Shown here: positions 22,861-30,025 of the stretch, piece after piece
Layout of the letters: the number at the start of each line of letters is the position of its first letter
How positions within the stretch are numbered: position 1 is the first letter of the stretch
Assembly: GCF_031082405.1 (NCBI RefSeq)
Contig: NZ_JAVHJU010000034.1
Location: 124,001-188,000 of the forward strand
DNA: 64,000 nucleotides
Direction of reading: 5' to 3'
Source of the DNA: Amycolatopsis sp. A133
GTDB lineage: Bacteria; Actinomycetota; Actinomycetes; Mycobacteriales; Pseudonocardiaceae
Program-made: the position numbers and the translations under genes
The notes under the pieces: model-generated
What the model was told of the DNA's origin: nothing
Databases searched by the model: none
What the model saw: the letters and a program-made list of their open reading frames with translations, nothing else

Positions 22861-23991
22861 GTGGGTTTGAACGCGGTCGGCGCCGGAACGCCGGACAATT
22901 GGGACGCCTTCATGAAGAAGGTCGACCAGGTGGAAAAGGTCGATCTGGGAAAAATCACCGCGGCGGCCGCGCAGTTCCGCGAGGCGGGCAAGAACGCCGG
23001 TGACCACAACGCTTCCCTGAAGAATTCGACCGACGCGCTCAACGGCAGCGTGTGGGCCGGCCCGGCGGCGGACCAGTTCTTCCAGTACGTCCGCCAGGTC
23101 CGCGACGCCGGAACCAAGGTACAGACCCACCTCGAGGACGTCGCCAAGGACCTCGACGACCTCGCGAAGACCCTCGACCAGATCAAGAAGAACGTCGGGG
23201 ACAAGCAGCTCGCCGCGGAGAAGGCGGTCAACGAGCGCAACGCCACGGCCGAAACCCAGATCAACAACGCATTGGCCGCGGCGAAGAAGGCCCACGACGA
23301 GGGCAAGCCGGGGCCCAGCCCCACCGCCGAGGAAATCCTGGCCACGGCCAAGACCGACATCCACACCATCACGGCCGGCTTCGACGGCGACGTGACCGGC
23401 CTGCAAACCCAGGCCGACACGGCGATCAAGGCGTCCCAGAAGCTGATGTCCCAGCAAATCGAGGGCGGCTACGACCAGGTCCCGCTGCCGAGCAGCTCCG
23501 CCGCGGCCCCCAAGAGCACGGGCGGCATCCACAGCAACGGCTCCTCCCACGGCGGTGGCGGTGGCGGTGGAGGCGGCGGCGGTGGGGGCGGCGGCCTCGG
23601 CCCTAGCGGCGGCCCGCCGTCCTCGCCGCCGCCGGGGAACGTCCAGCAGTGGATCCAGGAGGCCATGAAGGCCCTCCAGGCCGCGGGTATCCCGGTGACG
23701 GAAGCGGACATTCCGAAGATTTGGGCGATCATTCAGCACGAATCCGGCGGAAATCCAAATGCCATAAACAATTGGGATTCGAATGCTGCCGCGGGGCACC
23801 CGTCCAAGGGGCTCATGCAGTGCATCGATTCGACGTTCAACGCCCACAAACTCCCCGGGCACGACAACATCTACAACCCGGTCGACAACATCATCGCCGG
23901 CGTGCGGTACTCCTTCGACCGGTACGGCGGCCTCGACAACGTGCCCGGCATCAAGGCCATGGCCCACGGTGGTGCCTACCGCGGCTACTAG
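22861..23991 (+). CDS. WXG100-lytic transglycosylase fusion (T7SS effector candidate)
   Basis: 376 residues in four parts. The N-terminal WXG100-like helical hairpin has W-A-G at 65-67 (GSVWAGPAADQFFQY). Then a long helical or coiled-coil region to about 210, a low-complexity linker with an unbroken run of 15 glycines (about 231-245), and a C-terminal SLT lytic transglycosylase domain (about 262-376). The SLT motifs are IWAIIQHESGGNP with the catalytic Glu near 294, KGLMQ, and YNPVDNIIAGVRYSFDRYGG. There is no Sec signal, so export would rely on the WXG module and type VII machinery. Predicted action: cleavage of peptidoglycan glycan strands outside the membrane, for secretion-apparatus passage, wall remodelling or attack on other cells. 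No adjacent immunity gene is seen. Codons around the active site are unusually A+T rich. Confidence 0.88.
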   Translation: MGLNAVGAGTPDNWDAFMKKVDQVEKVDLGKITAAAAQFREAGKNAGDHNASLKNSTDALNGSVWAGPAADQFFQYVRQVRDAGTKVQTHLEDVAKDLDDLAKTLDQIKKNVGDKQLAAEKAVNERNATAETQINNALAAAKKAHDEGKPGPSPTAEEILATAKTDIHTITAGFDGDVTGLQTQADTAIKASQKLMSQQIEGGYDQVPLPSSSAAAPKSTGGIHSNGSSHGGGGGGGGGGGGGGGLGPSGGPPSSPPPGNVQQWIQEAMKALQAAGIPVTEADIPKIWAIIQHESGGNPNAINNWDSNAAAGHPSKGLMQCIDSTFNAHKLPGHDNIYNPVDNIIAGVRYSFDRYGGLDNVPGIKAMAHGGAYRGY

Positions 23992-23994
23992 CCT
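23989..23994 (+). promoter_or_regulatory. -10 box TAGCCT overlapping the stop of the transglycosylase gene
   Basis: The TAG stop codon of the upstream gene supplies the first three bases of a TANNNT box that ends 6 nt before the ATG at 24001, predicting a leaderless aminotransferase mRNA. Confidence 0.5.
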
Positions 23995-24000
23995 GGCCCC

Positions 24001-25182
24001 ATGGCCGACCTCGGAGCTTTCGCCGGGCCCGCGCTGCGGGCCGGCGTGCCGCCCTTCCACGTCATGGACGTCCTTTCCGCGGCCGGCGCCCGGCAGCGCA
24101 GTCACGGTGATCTCGTGTCCCTCGCCGCCGGGCAGCCGTCCGCGCCCGCGCCGAAACCCGTGCTCGAGGCCGCCCAGGAAGCCCTTCGCAAGAGCACCCT
24201 CGGCTACACCGAGCAGCTCGGTATCCCCGAGCTGCGCGAGGCGGTCGCCGGGCACTACCGGAAGCGGTACGACGTCGACGTCCAGGCGCACGACGTCGTC
24301 CTGACCACCGGGTCGTCCGGGGGTTTCCTGCTCGCCTTCCTCAGCGCCTTCGACCCCGGCGCCAAGGTCGCCATGGCGCGGCCCGGCTACCCCGCCTACC
24401 GCAACCTGCTCTCCGTCCTGAGCTGTGAGGTCGTCGAGTTCGCCACCACCGCCGAGACGAACTTCCAGCCGACCGTCGAACTGCTCGACCAGCTCGGCCC
24501 GATCGACGGCCTGATCGTCGCCAGCCCGAGCAACCCCACCGGCACCGTGCTGCCGCCCGGGGAGCTCGCCGCGATCACCGGCTGGTGCTCCTCGCACGGG
24601 GTCCAGCTCATCAGCGACGAGATCTACCACGGCATCTCCTACGGCGCCGAGCTCGACTGCGCGTGGCAGTACGGCCGGGAGCCGCTCGTGCTCGGCAGCT
24701 TCTCGAAGTACTTCGCGATGACCGGGTGGCGGCTCGGCTGGATGCTCGTGCCGCAGCGCCTCCACCGCGCGGTCGACGTCTTGACCGGCAACTTCACCAT
24801 CTGCCCGCCCGCGGTTTCGCAGTACGCGGCCCTCGCCGCCTTCACGCCCGAGGCGTACGCGGAAGCGGACGCGCACGTCGAGCGGTACCGCGCGAACCGC
24901 GATCGGCTCTTCGCCGGCCTGCAGCGCATCGGCCTCGGCGAGCTCGCCCCCGCCGACGGCGCCTTCTACGCCTACGCCGACGTCAGCGCCTACACCGAAG
25001 ACAGCCTGAGCTGGTGCCAGCGGCTGCTCGCCGACACCGGGCTCGCCATCACCCCCGGCGTCGACTTCGACCCGGTCGACGGCGGCAAGTACGTCCGGTT
25101 CTCCTTCGCCGGCAGCGCCGAGGACATCGACGAAGGGGTCCGGCGCTTGGGTGCCTGGCTGGCCAGGGGGAACCCTGAATAA
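24001..25182 (+). CDS. Class I/II pyridoxal-phosphate aminotransferase
   Basis: 393-residue fold-type I aminotransferase (aspartate aminotransferase superfamily). LAAGQPSAPAPKPV, LGYTEQLGIPELREAV, VVLTTGSSGGFLLAFLS, PSNPTGTVL, ISDEIYHGISYG and the PLP-lysine motif LGSFSKYFAMTGWRLGW are present, with a substrate-carboxylate arginine in GKYVRFSFAGS. It transfers an amino group between an amino acid and a 2-oxo acid; the specific substrate cannot be read. The start is the ATG at 24001, leaderless by the TAGCCT box at 23989. It follows the T7SS locus but is probably metabolic and unrelated. A small membrane-protein gene follows after 97 bp. Confidence 0.93.
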   Translation: MADLGAFAGPALRAGVPPFHVMDVLSAAGARQRSHGDLVSLAAGQPSAPAPKPVLEAAQEALRKSTLGYTEQLGIPELREAVAGHYRKRYDVDVQAHDVVLTTGSSGGFLLAFLSAFDPGAKVAMARPGYPAYRNLLSVLSCEVVEFATTAETNFQPTVELLDQLGPIDGLIVASPSNPTGTVLPPGELAAITGWCSSHGVQLISDEIYHGISYGAELDCAWQYGREPLVLGSFSKYFAMTGWRLGWMLVPQRLHRAVDVLTGNFTICPPAVSQYAALAAFTPEAYAEADAHVERYRANRDRLFAGLQRIGLGELAPADGAFYAYADVSAYTEDSLSWCQRLLADTGLAITPGVDFDPVDGGKYVRFSFAGSAEDIDEGVRRLGAWLARGNPE

Positions 25183-25279
25183 ACCCCGAACGTTGCCGTT
25201 CCGAGGGGAGTTTCACCGCGGCGGGTGGCACTGTGTAGCTATCGGGCCGGTGGGGCCACGGGGAAGCATCGGAGGAACC

Positions 25280-25471
25280 ATGTTCTGGAAGATCGTCGGC
25301 GCCCTGATCGTCGCCTGGGTGGCGTTCATGGTGCTGGGCGCCGTGATCGGCTTCGTGTTCAAGGCCGTCCTGTGGATCGCGATCATCGGCGGCATCGCCT
25401 TCCTCGGCGCCGCCGGTTACAAGGCGATCAGCGGTGGCAAGAAGGACCCGCGGCGCATCAACCGCTACTAG
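25280..25471 (+). CDS. Small two-helix membrane protein
   Basis: 63-residue hydrophobic protein of unknown function. MFWKIVGALIVAWVAFMVLG and LWIAIIGGIAFLGAAGYKAI form two membrane helices with a short loop; the C-terminus (SGGKKDPRRINRY) is basic and probably cytosolic. A strong GGAGGA sits 4 nt before the ATG. Such small membrane proteins are conserved in actinomycetes without assigned function. Its TAG stop is shared base for base with the stop of the convergent methyltransferase gene through a CTAG tetranucleotide. Confidence 0.82.
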   Translation: MFWKIVGALIVAWVAFMVLGAVIGFVFKAVLWIAIIGGIAFLGAAGYKAISGGKKDPRRINRY

Positions 25472-26283
25472 GGGATCAGCGCCACGCCGCCCAACGCCGT
25501 CCAGTTGACCGGCGTCAGCGGCGCCAGGCGCGGCCCGTCGGGCCACCACTGGTGCGGCGGGGTCAGCCCGGGCTCGAGCAGGTCGAGGCCGTCGAAGAAC
25601 GCCGTGATCTCGGCGCGGGTGCGGTAGCGCGTGTCGAGCCCGGTGCGGCCGAACCGGTCCTGCAGCGACGCCGCGACGGCGGCCGCTTCGGAGCCGTCTT
25701 CCGGGTTGTGCTGGTGCAGCAGGAGCAGGTACGAACCCGGCGCCAGCGCGCCGACGTAGGACTTGACCACCTGCTGCGCCTGCTCGAGGTCGGCGATGTG
25801 GTCGACGACCCCGCACAGCACGAGCCCGGCCGGCCGGCCGAGGTCGATGAACTGGGCGACCCCGGTGAGCGTTTCGCCGGGGTTCAGCGGATCGGTGCCG
25901 CAGATGTGGGTGAAGTCGTTGTCGACGAGCAGGGCCCGGCCGTGCGCCTCCACCACCGGGTCGTCGCCGACGTAGACGACGTGCGCTTCCGGGTTGTACT
26001 TCTGCGCCACCTGGTGGGTGTTCTCCACCGTCGGGAAGCCGGAACCGAGGTCGAGGAACTGGTCGACGTCCAGCCGTTCGGTCAGGTAGCGGACGGCGCG
26101 GATCAGCCACTGCCGCACCTCCCGCGCCATCGCCGGGGCTTCCGGCGCGATGGCCACCAGCTGCCGCAGGACGGCGCGGTCGGGCTCGTAGTGGTTCTGC
26201 CCGCCCATCAGCGCGTCGGAGACGCGCGCGAAGCTCGGCCGCTCGAAGTCGACGCGGGCCGACGGTCGTTCGCTCGTCACCAT
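25468..26283 (-). CDS. SAM-dependent methyltransferase (DUF574 / Methyltransf_19)
   Basis: 271-residue putative methyltransferase of the DUF574 family, abundant in actinomycetes. Recognisable pieces: FERPSFARVSDALMGGQNHY at the N-terminus (family hallmark NxxxD/NHY), VDQFLDLGSGFPTVENTHQV (motif I, SAM loop), AHVVYVGDDPVV (end of strand 2), DLGRPAGLVLCGVVDHIAD and SYVGALAPGSYLLLLHQH (post-motif strand 4-5), and TRAEITAFFDGLDLLEPGLT toward the C-terminus. The acceptor is unknown. The ATG at 26283 is preferred over an in-frame start two codons upstream. The end overlaps the small membrane-protein gene by 4 bp (convergent). Confidence 0.9.
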   Translation of the reverse strand: MVTSERPSARVDFERPSFARVSDALMGGQNHYEPDRAVLRQLVAIAPEAPAMAREVRQWLIRAVRYLTERLDVDQFLDLGSGFPTVENTHQVAQKYNPEAHVVYVGDDPVVEAHGRALLVDNDFTHICGTDPLNPGETLTGVAQFIDLGRPAGLVLCGVVDHIADLEQAQQVVKSYVGALAPGSYLLLLHQHNPEDGSEAAAVAASLQDRFGRTGLDTRYRTRAEITAFFDGLDLLEPGLTPPHQWWPDGPRLAPLTPVNWTALGGVALIP

Positions 26284-26367
26284 GGGCACCTACCGGGGTC
26301 GGGGACGCGCACAGCCTAGGACACGGGGATCACGGCGGGTAGGCGGCCGTGCGGTGTGGGTGAAGCC

Positions 26368-26946
26368 TCAGTCCAGCCAGGCGCGGGCCGCGTCGGCGCC
26401 GTTCCACACCTGGGCCCGGAGCCCCACCGCCCGTGCTCCCTCCACATTGGACTCGCGGTCGTCGAAGAACAGGCAGTCGGCCGGCTCGGCGCCGAGCTCG
26501 TCGAGCAGGAGGCGGAAGATCTTCGCGTCCGGCTTGACGCACCGCACGTCGCCCGAGAACAGCGTCACGCGGAAGTACCGCGCCCAGTCCTGCGCGCGGA
26601 CCCATTCGCCGAACACCGACGGCGCGTTCGACAGCAGCGCCAAGTTCGCGCCGGCTTCGGAGAGCGCTTCGAGCAGTGCCGCCGAAGACGGCTCCAGGTG
26701 GCCCCAGCCTTCGACGTCGATGCGGGTCAGCTCGGCCGACAGGGCCTCGTCGACGGGCACCCCGACGGCGTCGCCGACGGCCTGCCAGTACTCCAGCGGC
26801 GTGCTGCCGGCGTCGTACGGGATCCGGTATCCCCAGTACGCCTCCAGGAACTGCGGCAGCGGGGCCCGCATCGCCGCGGCCAGGTCCGGGAGGGCGGCGC
26901 TCGGCTTGCTGAGCACGTCGCCGTAGTCGAACACGATCCAGTTCAT
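26368..26946 (-). CDS. HAD-superfamily hydrolase (subfamily IA variant)
   Basis: 192-residue phosphatase-like protein. Motif I is IVFDYGDVL, so the nucleophile Asp is followed by Y-G-D, as in HAD-IA variant 3 proteins (D-x-G-x-V/L) rather than the classical DxDx(T/V). Motif II is ALLSNAPS, motif III the K of CVKPDAKIF, motif IV LFFDDRESNVEGARAVGL. The cap region is the small helical insert after motif I. The substrate is probably a small phosphorylated metabolite, possibly a sugar phosphate. It begins 15 bp after the stop of the threonine aldolase gene on the same strand, so the two are co-transcribed. Start ATG has GGGGA upstream. Confidence 0.9.
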   Translation of the reverse strand: MNWIVFDYGDVLSKPSAALPDLAAAMRAPLPQFLEAYWGYRIPYDAGSTPLEYWQAVGDAVGVPVDEALSAELTRIDVEGWGHLEPSSAALLEALSEAGANLALLSNAPSVFGEWVRAQDWARYFRVTLFSGDVRCVKPDAKIFRLLLDELGAEPADCLFFDDRESNVEGARAVGLRAQVWNGADAARAWLD

Positions 26947-26961
26947 CTGTCCCCAGTACTT

Positions 26962-27984
26962 TCAGGCGCCGGTCTTGATCCGGCGCAGGGCTTCTTCGAC
27001 GTCGGCCGCGCTCAGGTCCCGGTGGGTCACGAACCGGACCTTGCCCGCCATCGGCACCGCGCGGATCCCGAGGGAATCGAGCCAGGCCAGCGCGGTGGGG
27101 ATGTCGGGTACCTCGGCGAGCACGATGTTGGTGTCGGGGACGTTGGTCGGCCAGCCGTGTTCCCGCAGGCCCTCGGCGAGCCGCTGGGCGTTTTCGTGCG
27201 ACTCGGCCAGCTCCGGGATGCGGTCCAGCGCGATCAGGCAGGCCGCGGCCAGGACGCCGCCCTGCCGGACGCCGCCGCCGAGCATCTGCCGCATCCGGCG
27301 CGCCCGTTCGACGAACGCCGTGCTGCCCGCGACGACCGAGCCGACCGGCGCGCCGAGGCCCTTGCTGAAGCAGGCCGACACGGTGTCGACGCCGACGGTC
27401 AGCGCGGCGGGCGGTACTTCGAGCGCGACCGCGGCCTGCCAGAGGCGGGCGCCGTCGAGGTGCACGGTCAGGCCGGCTTCCTTCGCGACGGACAGCAGCT
27501 GGGCGTGCTCGTCGGGCGGCGTCACCGCGCCACCGGCCGCGTTGTGGGTGTTCTCGAGACAGAGGAGCGATGTCCGTAATGTGAAGTACGGCCCGGGTTG
27601 TCCGATCGCGGCTGCGAGGGCGTCGGGCGATGGGCGGCCCGGGCCGCCGTCGTGCTCCAGGATGTCCGGCATGCCGCCGGCCAACCACGCCGCCGAGCCC
27701 AGCTCGTTGGCCAGCACGTGCGCGCCGCGGGTCGCCAGGAACCGGTCGCCGCGCTGCAGGTGCAGGCTCAGCGCGATCAGGTTGGCCATGGTCCCGCTCG
27801 GCACCCAGAGCGCGGCCGGCATGCCCAGGACGTGCGCCGCCCGTTCCTCGAGCTCCGCGACCGTGGGGTCGCGTTCGAGGACGTTGTCCCCGACCTCGGC
27901 GGAGGCCATCGCCGCGCGCATCGTGTCATCCGGCCGGGTGACGGTGTCGGAGCGGAAGTCCAGGACGGACAGCGTGAAGGTCAC
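26962..27984 (-). CDS. Low-specificity L-threonine aldolase / beta-eliminating lyase family
   Basis: 340-residue PLP enzyme cleaving L-threonine or L-allo-threonine to glycine and acetaldehyde. VLDFRSDTVTRPDDTMRAAM at the N-terminus is diagnostic. VGDNVLERDPTVAELEERAA, WVPSGTMANLIALSLH, ENTHNAAGGAVTP, HLDGARLWQAAVAL and the PLP-lysine CFSKGLGAPVGS follow; C-terminal VRFVTHRDLSAADVEEAL supplies the carboxylate-binding region. The start is a GTG at 27984 without a strong ribosome site. It is first gene of a two-gene transcript with the HAD hydrolase and divergent from the sigma-factor gene. A CCCACGTCGTGGG palindrome lies in that gap at 28002-28014. Confidence 0.92.
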   Translation of the reverse strand: MTFTLSVLDFRSDTVTRPDDTMRAAMASAEVGDNVLERDPTVAELEERAAHVLGMPAALWVPSGTMANLIALSLHLQRGDRFLATRGAHVLANELGSAAWLAGGMPDILEHDGGPGRPSPDALAAAIGQPGPYFTLRTSLLCLENTHNAAGGAVTPPDEHAQLLSVAKEAGLTVHLDGARLWQAAVALEVPPAALTVGVDTVSACFSKGLGAPVGSVVAGSTAFVERARRMRQMLGGGVRQGGVLAAACLIALDRIPELAESHENAQRLAEGLREHGWPTNVPDTNIVLAEVPDIPTALAWLDSLGIRAVPMAGKVRFVTHRDLSAADVEEALRRIKTGA

Positions 27985-28001
27985 GTTGCGATCACATCAC
28001 A

Positions 28002-28014
28002 CCCACGTCGTGGG
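28002..28014. promoter_or_regulatory. 13-bp palindrome between divergent aldolase and sigma genes
   Basis: CCCACG-T-CGTGGG, perfect 6-bp arms. It lies 18 bp upstream of the aldolase start and about 107 bp upstream of the sigma gene start. A candidate regulator site, unassigned. Confidence 0.35.
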
Positions 28015-28120
28015 GATCAATGAGCCCTCGGGTGGTCGAACCCCGCCGGTCCGTGCAACCGTGGACGCCCCTGATTCCGTCCTCCCGGGCGAACGACAAC
28101 CGAGCGGAGCACGACTGCGC

Positions 28121-28630
28121 GTGGACCAGCGCGACGAGCAGGAGTTCGCGGAGTACTTCGCCGCCAGGCGGGACGCCGTGCGCCGGACCGCGTACATGCT
28201 CTGCGGTGACTGGCACCGGGCGGACGACCTCGCGCAGACGGCGTTCGTCGCACTGCACCGGAGGTGGAAGAAGATCAGGGATCGCGCGGCGACCGACGCG
28301 TACGTCCGCACGACGCTCGTGCGGGCGTCGATCGACGAATCGCGGCGGCCGTGGCGGCGCGAGTGGCAGACCGAGACGCTGCCGGAACCGCCCGACGACT
28401 CGCCCGGGCTCGACGACCTCGTCGCGACCAGGGAAGACCTGCTCGCGGCGTTGAAGGAAGTGCCGCCCAAGCAGCGGGCGGTGCTGGTCCTGCGGTTCTT
28501 CGAAGGACTCGACGTGACCGGCGCGGCGAAGGCGCTGGGCTGCAGCGAAGGCAACGTGAAGAGCCAGACCGCCCGCGGGCTGGCGAACCTGAGGCAGGTC
28601 CTCGAACGGGAGGTGGAGACCAATGGATGA
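28121..28630 (+). CDS. SigE-family ECF RNA polymerase sigma factor
   Basis: 169-residue extracytoplasmic-function sigma factor. Region 2: EFAEYFAARRDAVRRTAYML, then CGDWHRADDLAQTAFVALHR (core and -10 recognition). Region 4: KEVPPKQRAVLVLRFFEGLD, then GAAKALGCSEGNVKSQTARG (-35 helix-turn-helix). This combination (FAARRDAVRRTAY..CGDWHRADD) is that of the actinobacterial SigE-family group. The GTG at 28121 is chosen because homologues start with MDxRxExEF-like sequence; a GTG further upstream is possible. The next gene starts inside its last codons (8-nt overlap) and encodes a single-pass membrane protein, its likely anti-sigma factor. Confidence 0.92.
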   Translation: MDQRDEQEFAEYFAARRDAVRRTAYMLCGDWHRADDLAQTAFVALHRRWKKIRDRAATDAYVRTTLVRASIDESRRPWRREWQTETLPEPPDDSPGLDDLVATREDLLAALKEVPPKQRAVLVLRFFEGLDVTGAAKALGCSEGNVKSQTARGLANLRQVLEREVETNG

Positions 28631-29339
28631 GCAGGAGCTGCGCTCGTTGTTCTCCGCCGCGCCCCCGGACGCGCCGTCGCCGACGTTCACCCAGGACGAC
28701 GTCGTCCGCGAATCCCGCCGCCAGACCGCGCGCCGCCGGAACCGGATCACCGCCGGGGTGAGCGCGGTCGCGCTGGTCGTCGTCGGGTTCGGTGCGTACG
28801 GCGTCGTCTCCGGGGGTACCCCCGGGTCGCTCACCGCGGCGAAGGACAACGCCGCGCCCGCGCAAGCGGGACCGGGCTCCGCGCAACCGGGGGACGGCTC
28901 GATGCGTCCTCAGATCGGCGAGGAGTCACCGAACTTCCCGGCCCAGCCACCTCAGCAGGGGGGTGACGGGGACGGGAGGACCGGCCAGCTGGCCGAAGGC
29001 GCCTCCGGGTGCGAACAGGTGGACGGGGAGCTCGCCATCGCCCTCGCTGGCGAGCTCCCCGGCCACGTCACTGCCACCCAGGCCGTCCCGGGCGGCGCCT
29101 GTTCGACGGTGGCACGGTCCGCCGGGTTCCCGGTTCCGGGCGGCGAAGTCGCCGCGGCGGTGTACCCGAAGGGCATCCCGGAGCTCTTCAAGTCCCAGCC
29201 CGCCGGCACCGTCACGGCCCGGGTGAGTACCGCGTCCGGTGGGGTGCTGGTGCTGGTCAGCGTGCCTTCCGCGGGAGCGGCGGCGCCGTACGCCGGGCAG
29301 GTGGACCGGTTCGCCCGCGATCTCGCGCCCCGCTTCTGA
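28623..29339 (+). CDS. Membrane-anchored putative anti-sigma / sensor protein
   Basis: 238-residue single-pass protein. The cytosolic N-terminus (MDEQELRSLFSAAPPDAPSP to ESRRQTARRRNRI) has the short acidic-then-basic form of anti-sigma partners of SigE-family factors. One transmembrane helix follows (TAGVSAVALVVVGFGAYGVV, about 43-62), then a P/G/Q-rich extracytoplasmic spacer and a folded domain from about residue 125 containing two cysteines (GCEQVDGEL, GGACSTVARSAG). No zinc-binding HxxxCxxC motif is visible, so it is not a ZAS-type anti-sigma. Start overlap ATGGATGA with the sigma gene implies translational coupling. The regulatory role is inferred from position. Confidence 0.8.
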   Translation: MDEQELRSLFSAAPPDAPSPTFTQDDVVRESRRQTARRRNRITAGVSAVALVVVGFGAYGVVSGGTPGSLTAAKDNAAPAQAGPGSAQPGDGSMRPQIGEESPNFPAQPPQQGGDGDGRTGQLAEGASGCEQVDGELAIALAGELPGHVTATQAVPGGACSTVARSAGFPVPGGEVAAAVYPKGIPELFKSQPAGTVTARVSTASGGVLVLVSVPSAGAAAPYAGQVDRFARDLAPRF

Positions 29340-29373
29340 GCCCGGGTCCGCCCGGTTGGCAGAATGACCGGCC

Positions 29374-29967
29374 ATGACCGCTGCGACCACCCCGAAGGGG
29401 GAGCGACGGCGCGCCGCGCTCGTCGAGGCCGCCGCGAAACTGCTCGTCGAGGGCGGGTTCGACGCCGTGCGGCACCGGGCGGTGGCCGAGCGGGCCGGCC
29501 TGCCGCTCGCTTCGACGACGTACTACTTCGACTCGCTGGAAGACCTGGTCACGGCGGCCGTCGAGCACCACTCGAGCGCCGAGCTGGCGACCGGCCGCCG
29601 GCGGCTGGAGGAGCTCGCGACCCGCAACCGCGGGGTGCAGGCGACCGTCGACCTGGTGCTCGACATGCTGCTCGGCCCGGAGAGCGGTGACCAGGCGGCC
29701 GACGCCGAAGCCGTCCTCCTGCGGTACGAGCGGCTGGTCGCGACCGGCCGCCGCCCGTACCTGCGGCCGCTGATGCGGACGCTGTCGGCCCAGCTCAACG
29801 AGCTGCTGACGGAGATCTTCGCCCGCTCGGGCACCCCGGTCACCGCCACCGAGCTGGAACGGCTGGTCGCGCTGGTCGACGGCGCGGTCGTCAACGCCCT
29901 GATCGCGGTAGACCCGGAGCCGCGCGCGGCGGCGGCCCGGATGCTCCAGGCGGCCCTCGCCGAATGA
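29374..29967 (+). CDS. TetR-family regulator
   Basis: 197-residue regulator. Helix-turn-helix in residues about 10-55: RRRAALVEAAAKLLVEGGFD, then VRHRAVAERAGLPLASTTYYF, with recognition helix at LPLASTTYYFDS, the pattern of the TetR group with a TTYYF recognition turn. The C-terminal helical domain (RPYLRPLMRTLSAQLNELLT) is unspecific. No neighbouring target is evident: the anti-sigma gene ends 34 bp upstream and the convergent GntR gene lies beyond the palindromic terminator. The start ATG at 29374 lies 8 nt after CAGAAT, a possible weak -10 for a leaderless mRNA. Confidence 0.88.
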   Translation: MTAATTPKGERRRAALVEAAAKLLVEGGFDAVRHRAVAERAGLPLASTTYYFDSLEDLVTAAVEHHSSAELATGRRRLEELATRNRGVQATVDLVLDMLLGPESGDQAADAEAVLLRYERLVATGRRPYLRPLMRTLSAQLNELLTEIFARSGTPVTATELERLVALVDGAVVNALIAVDPEPRAAAARMLQAALAE

Positions 29968-29983
29968 GCCTGCCGCGGCCGGT

Positions 29984-30025
29984 CGTGAGTGGTAAAGCGG
30001 GTTAGAACCCGCCTTACCACTCACG
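29984..30025. repeat. 42-bp palindrome (repeat family 1, copy 2), terminator between convergent genes
   Basis: Same as 13681-13722 except for one base (A29996), giving one mismatch in 20-bp arms around an AG loop. Homology continues left through CTGCCGCGGCCGGT. It separates the TetR gene (end 29967) from the convergent GntR gene, and its right arm supplies the TGA stop codon of the GntR gene at 30021-30023. Confidence 0.85.

Noticed and set aside
23551..23595. Poly-glycine GGC/GGT run as a microsatellite or regulatory repeat
   Set aside because: It lies in frame as a protein linker with mixed glycine codons, so it is coding rather than a simple repeat tract.
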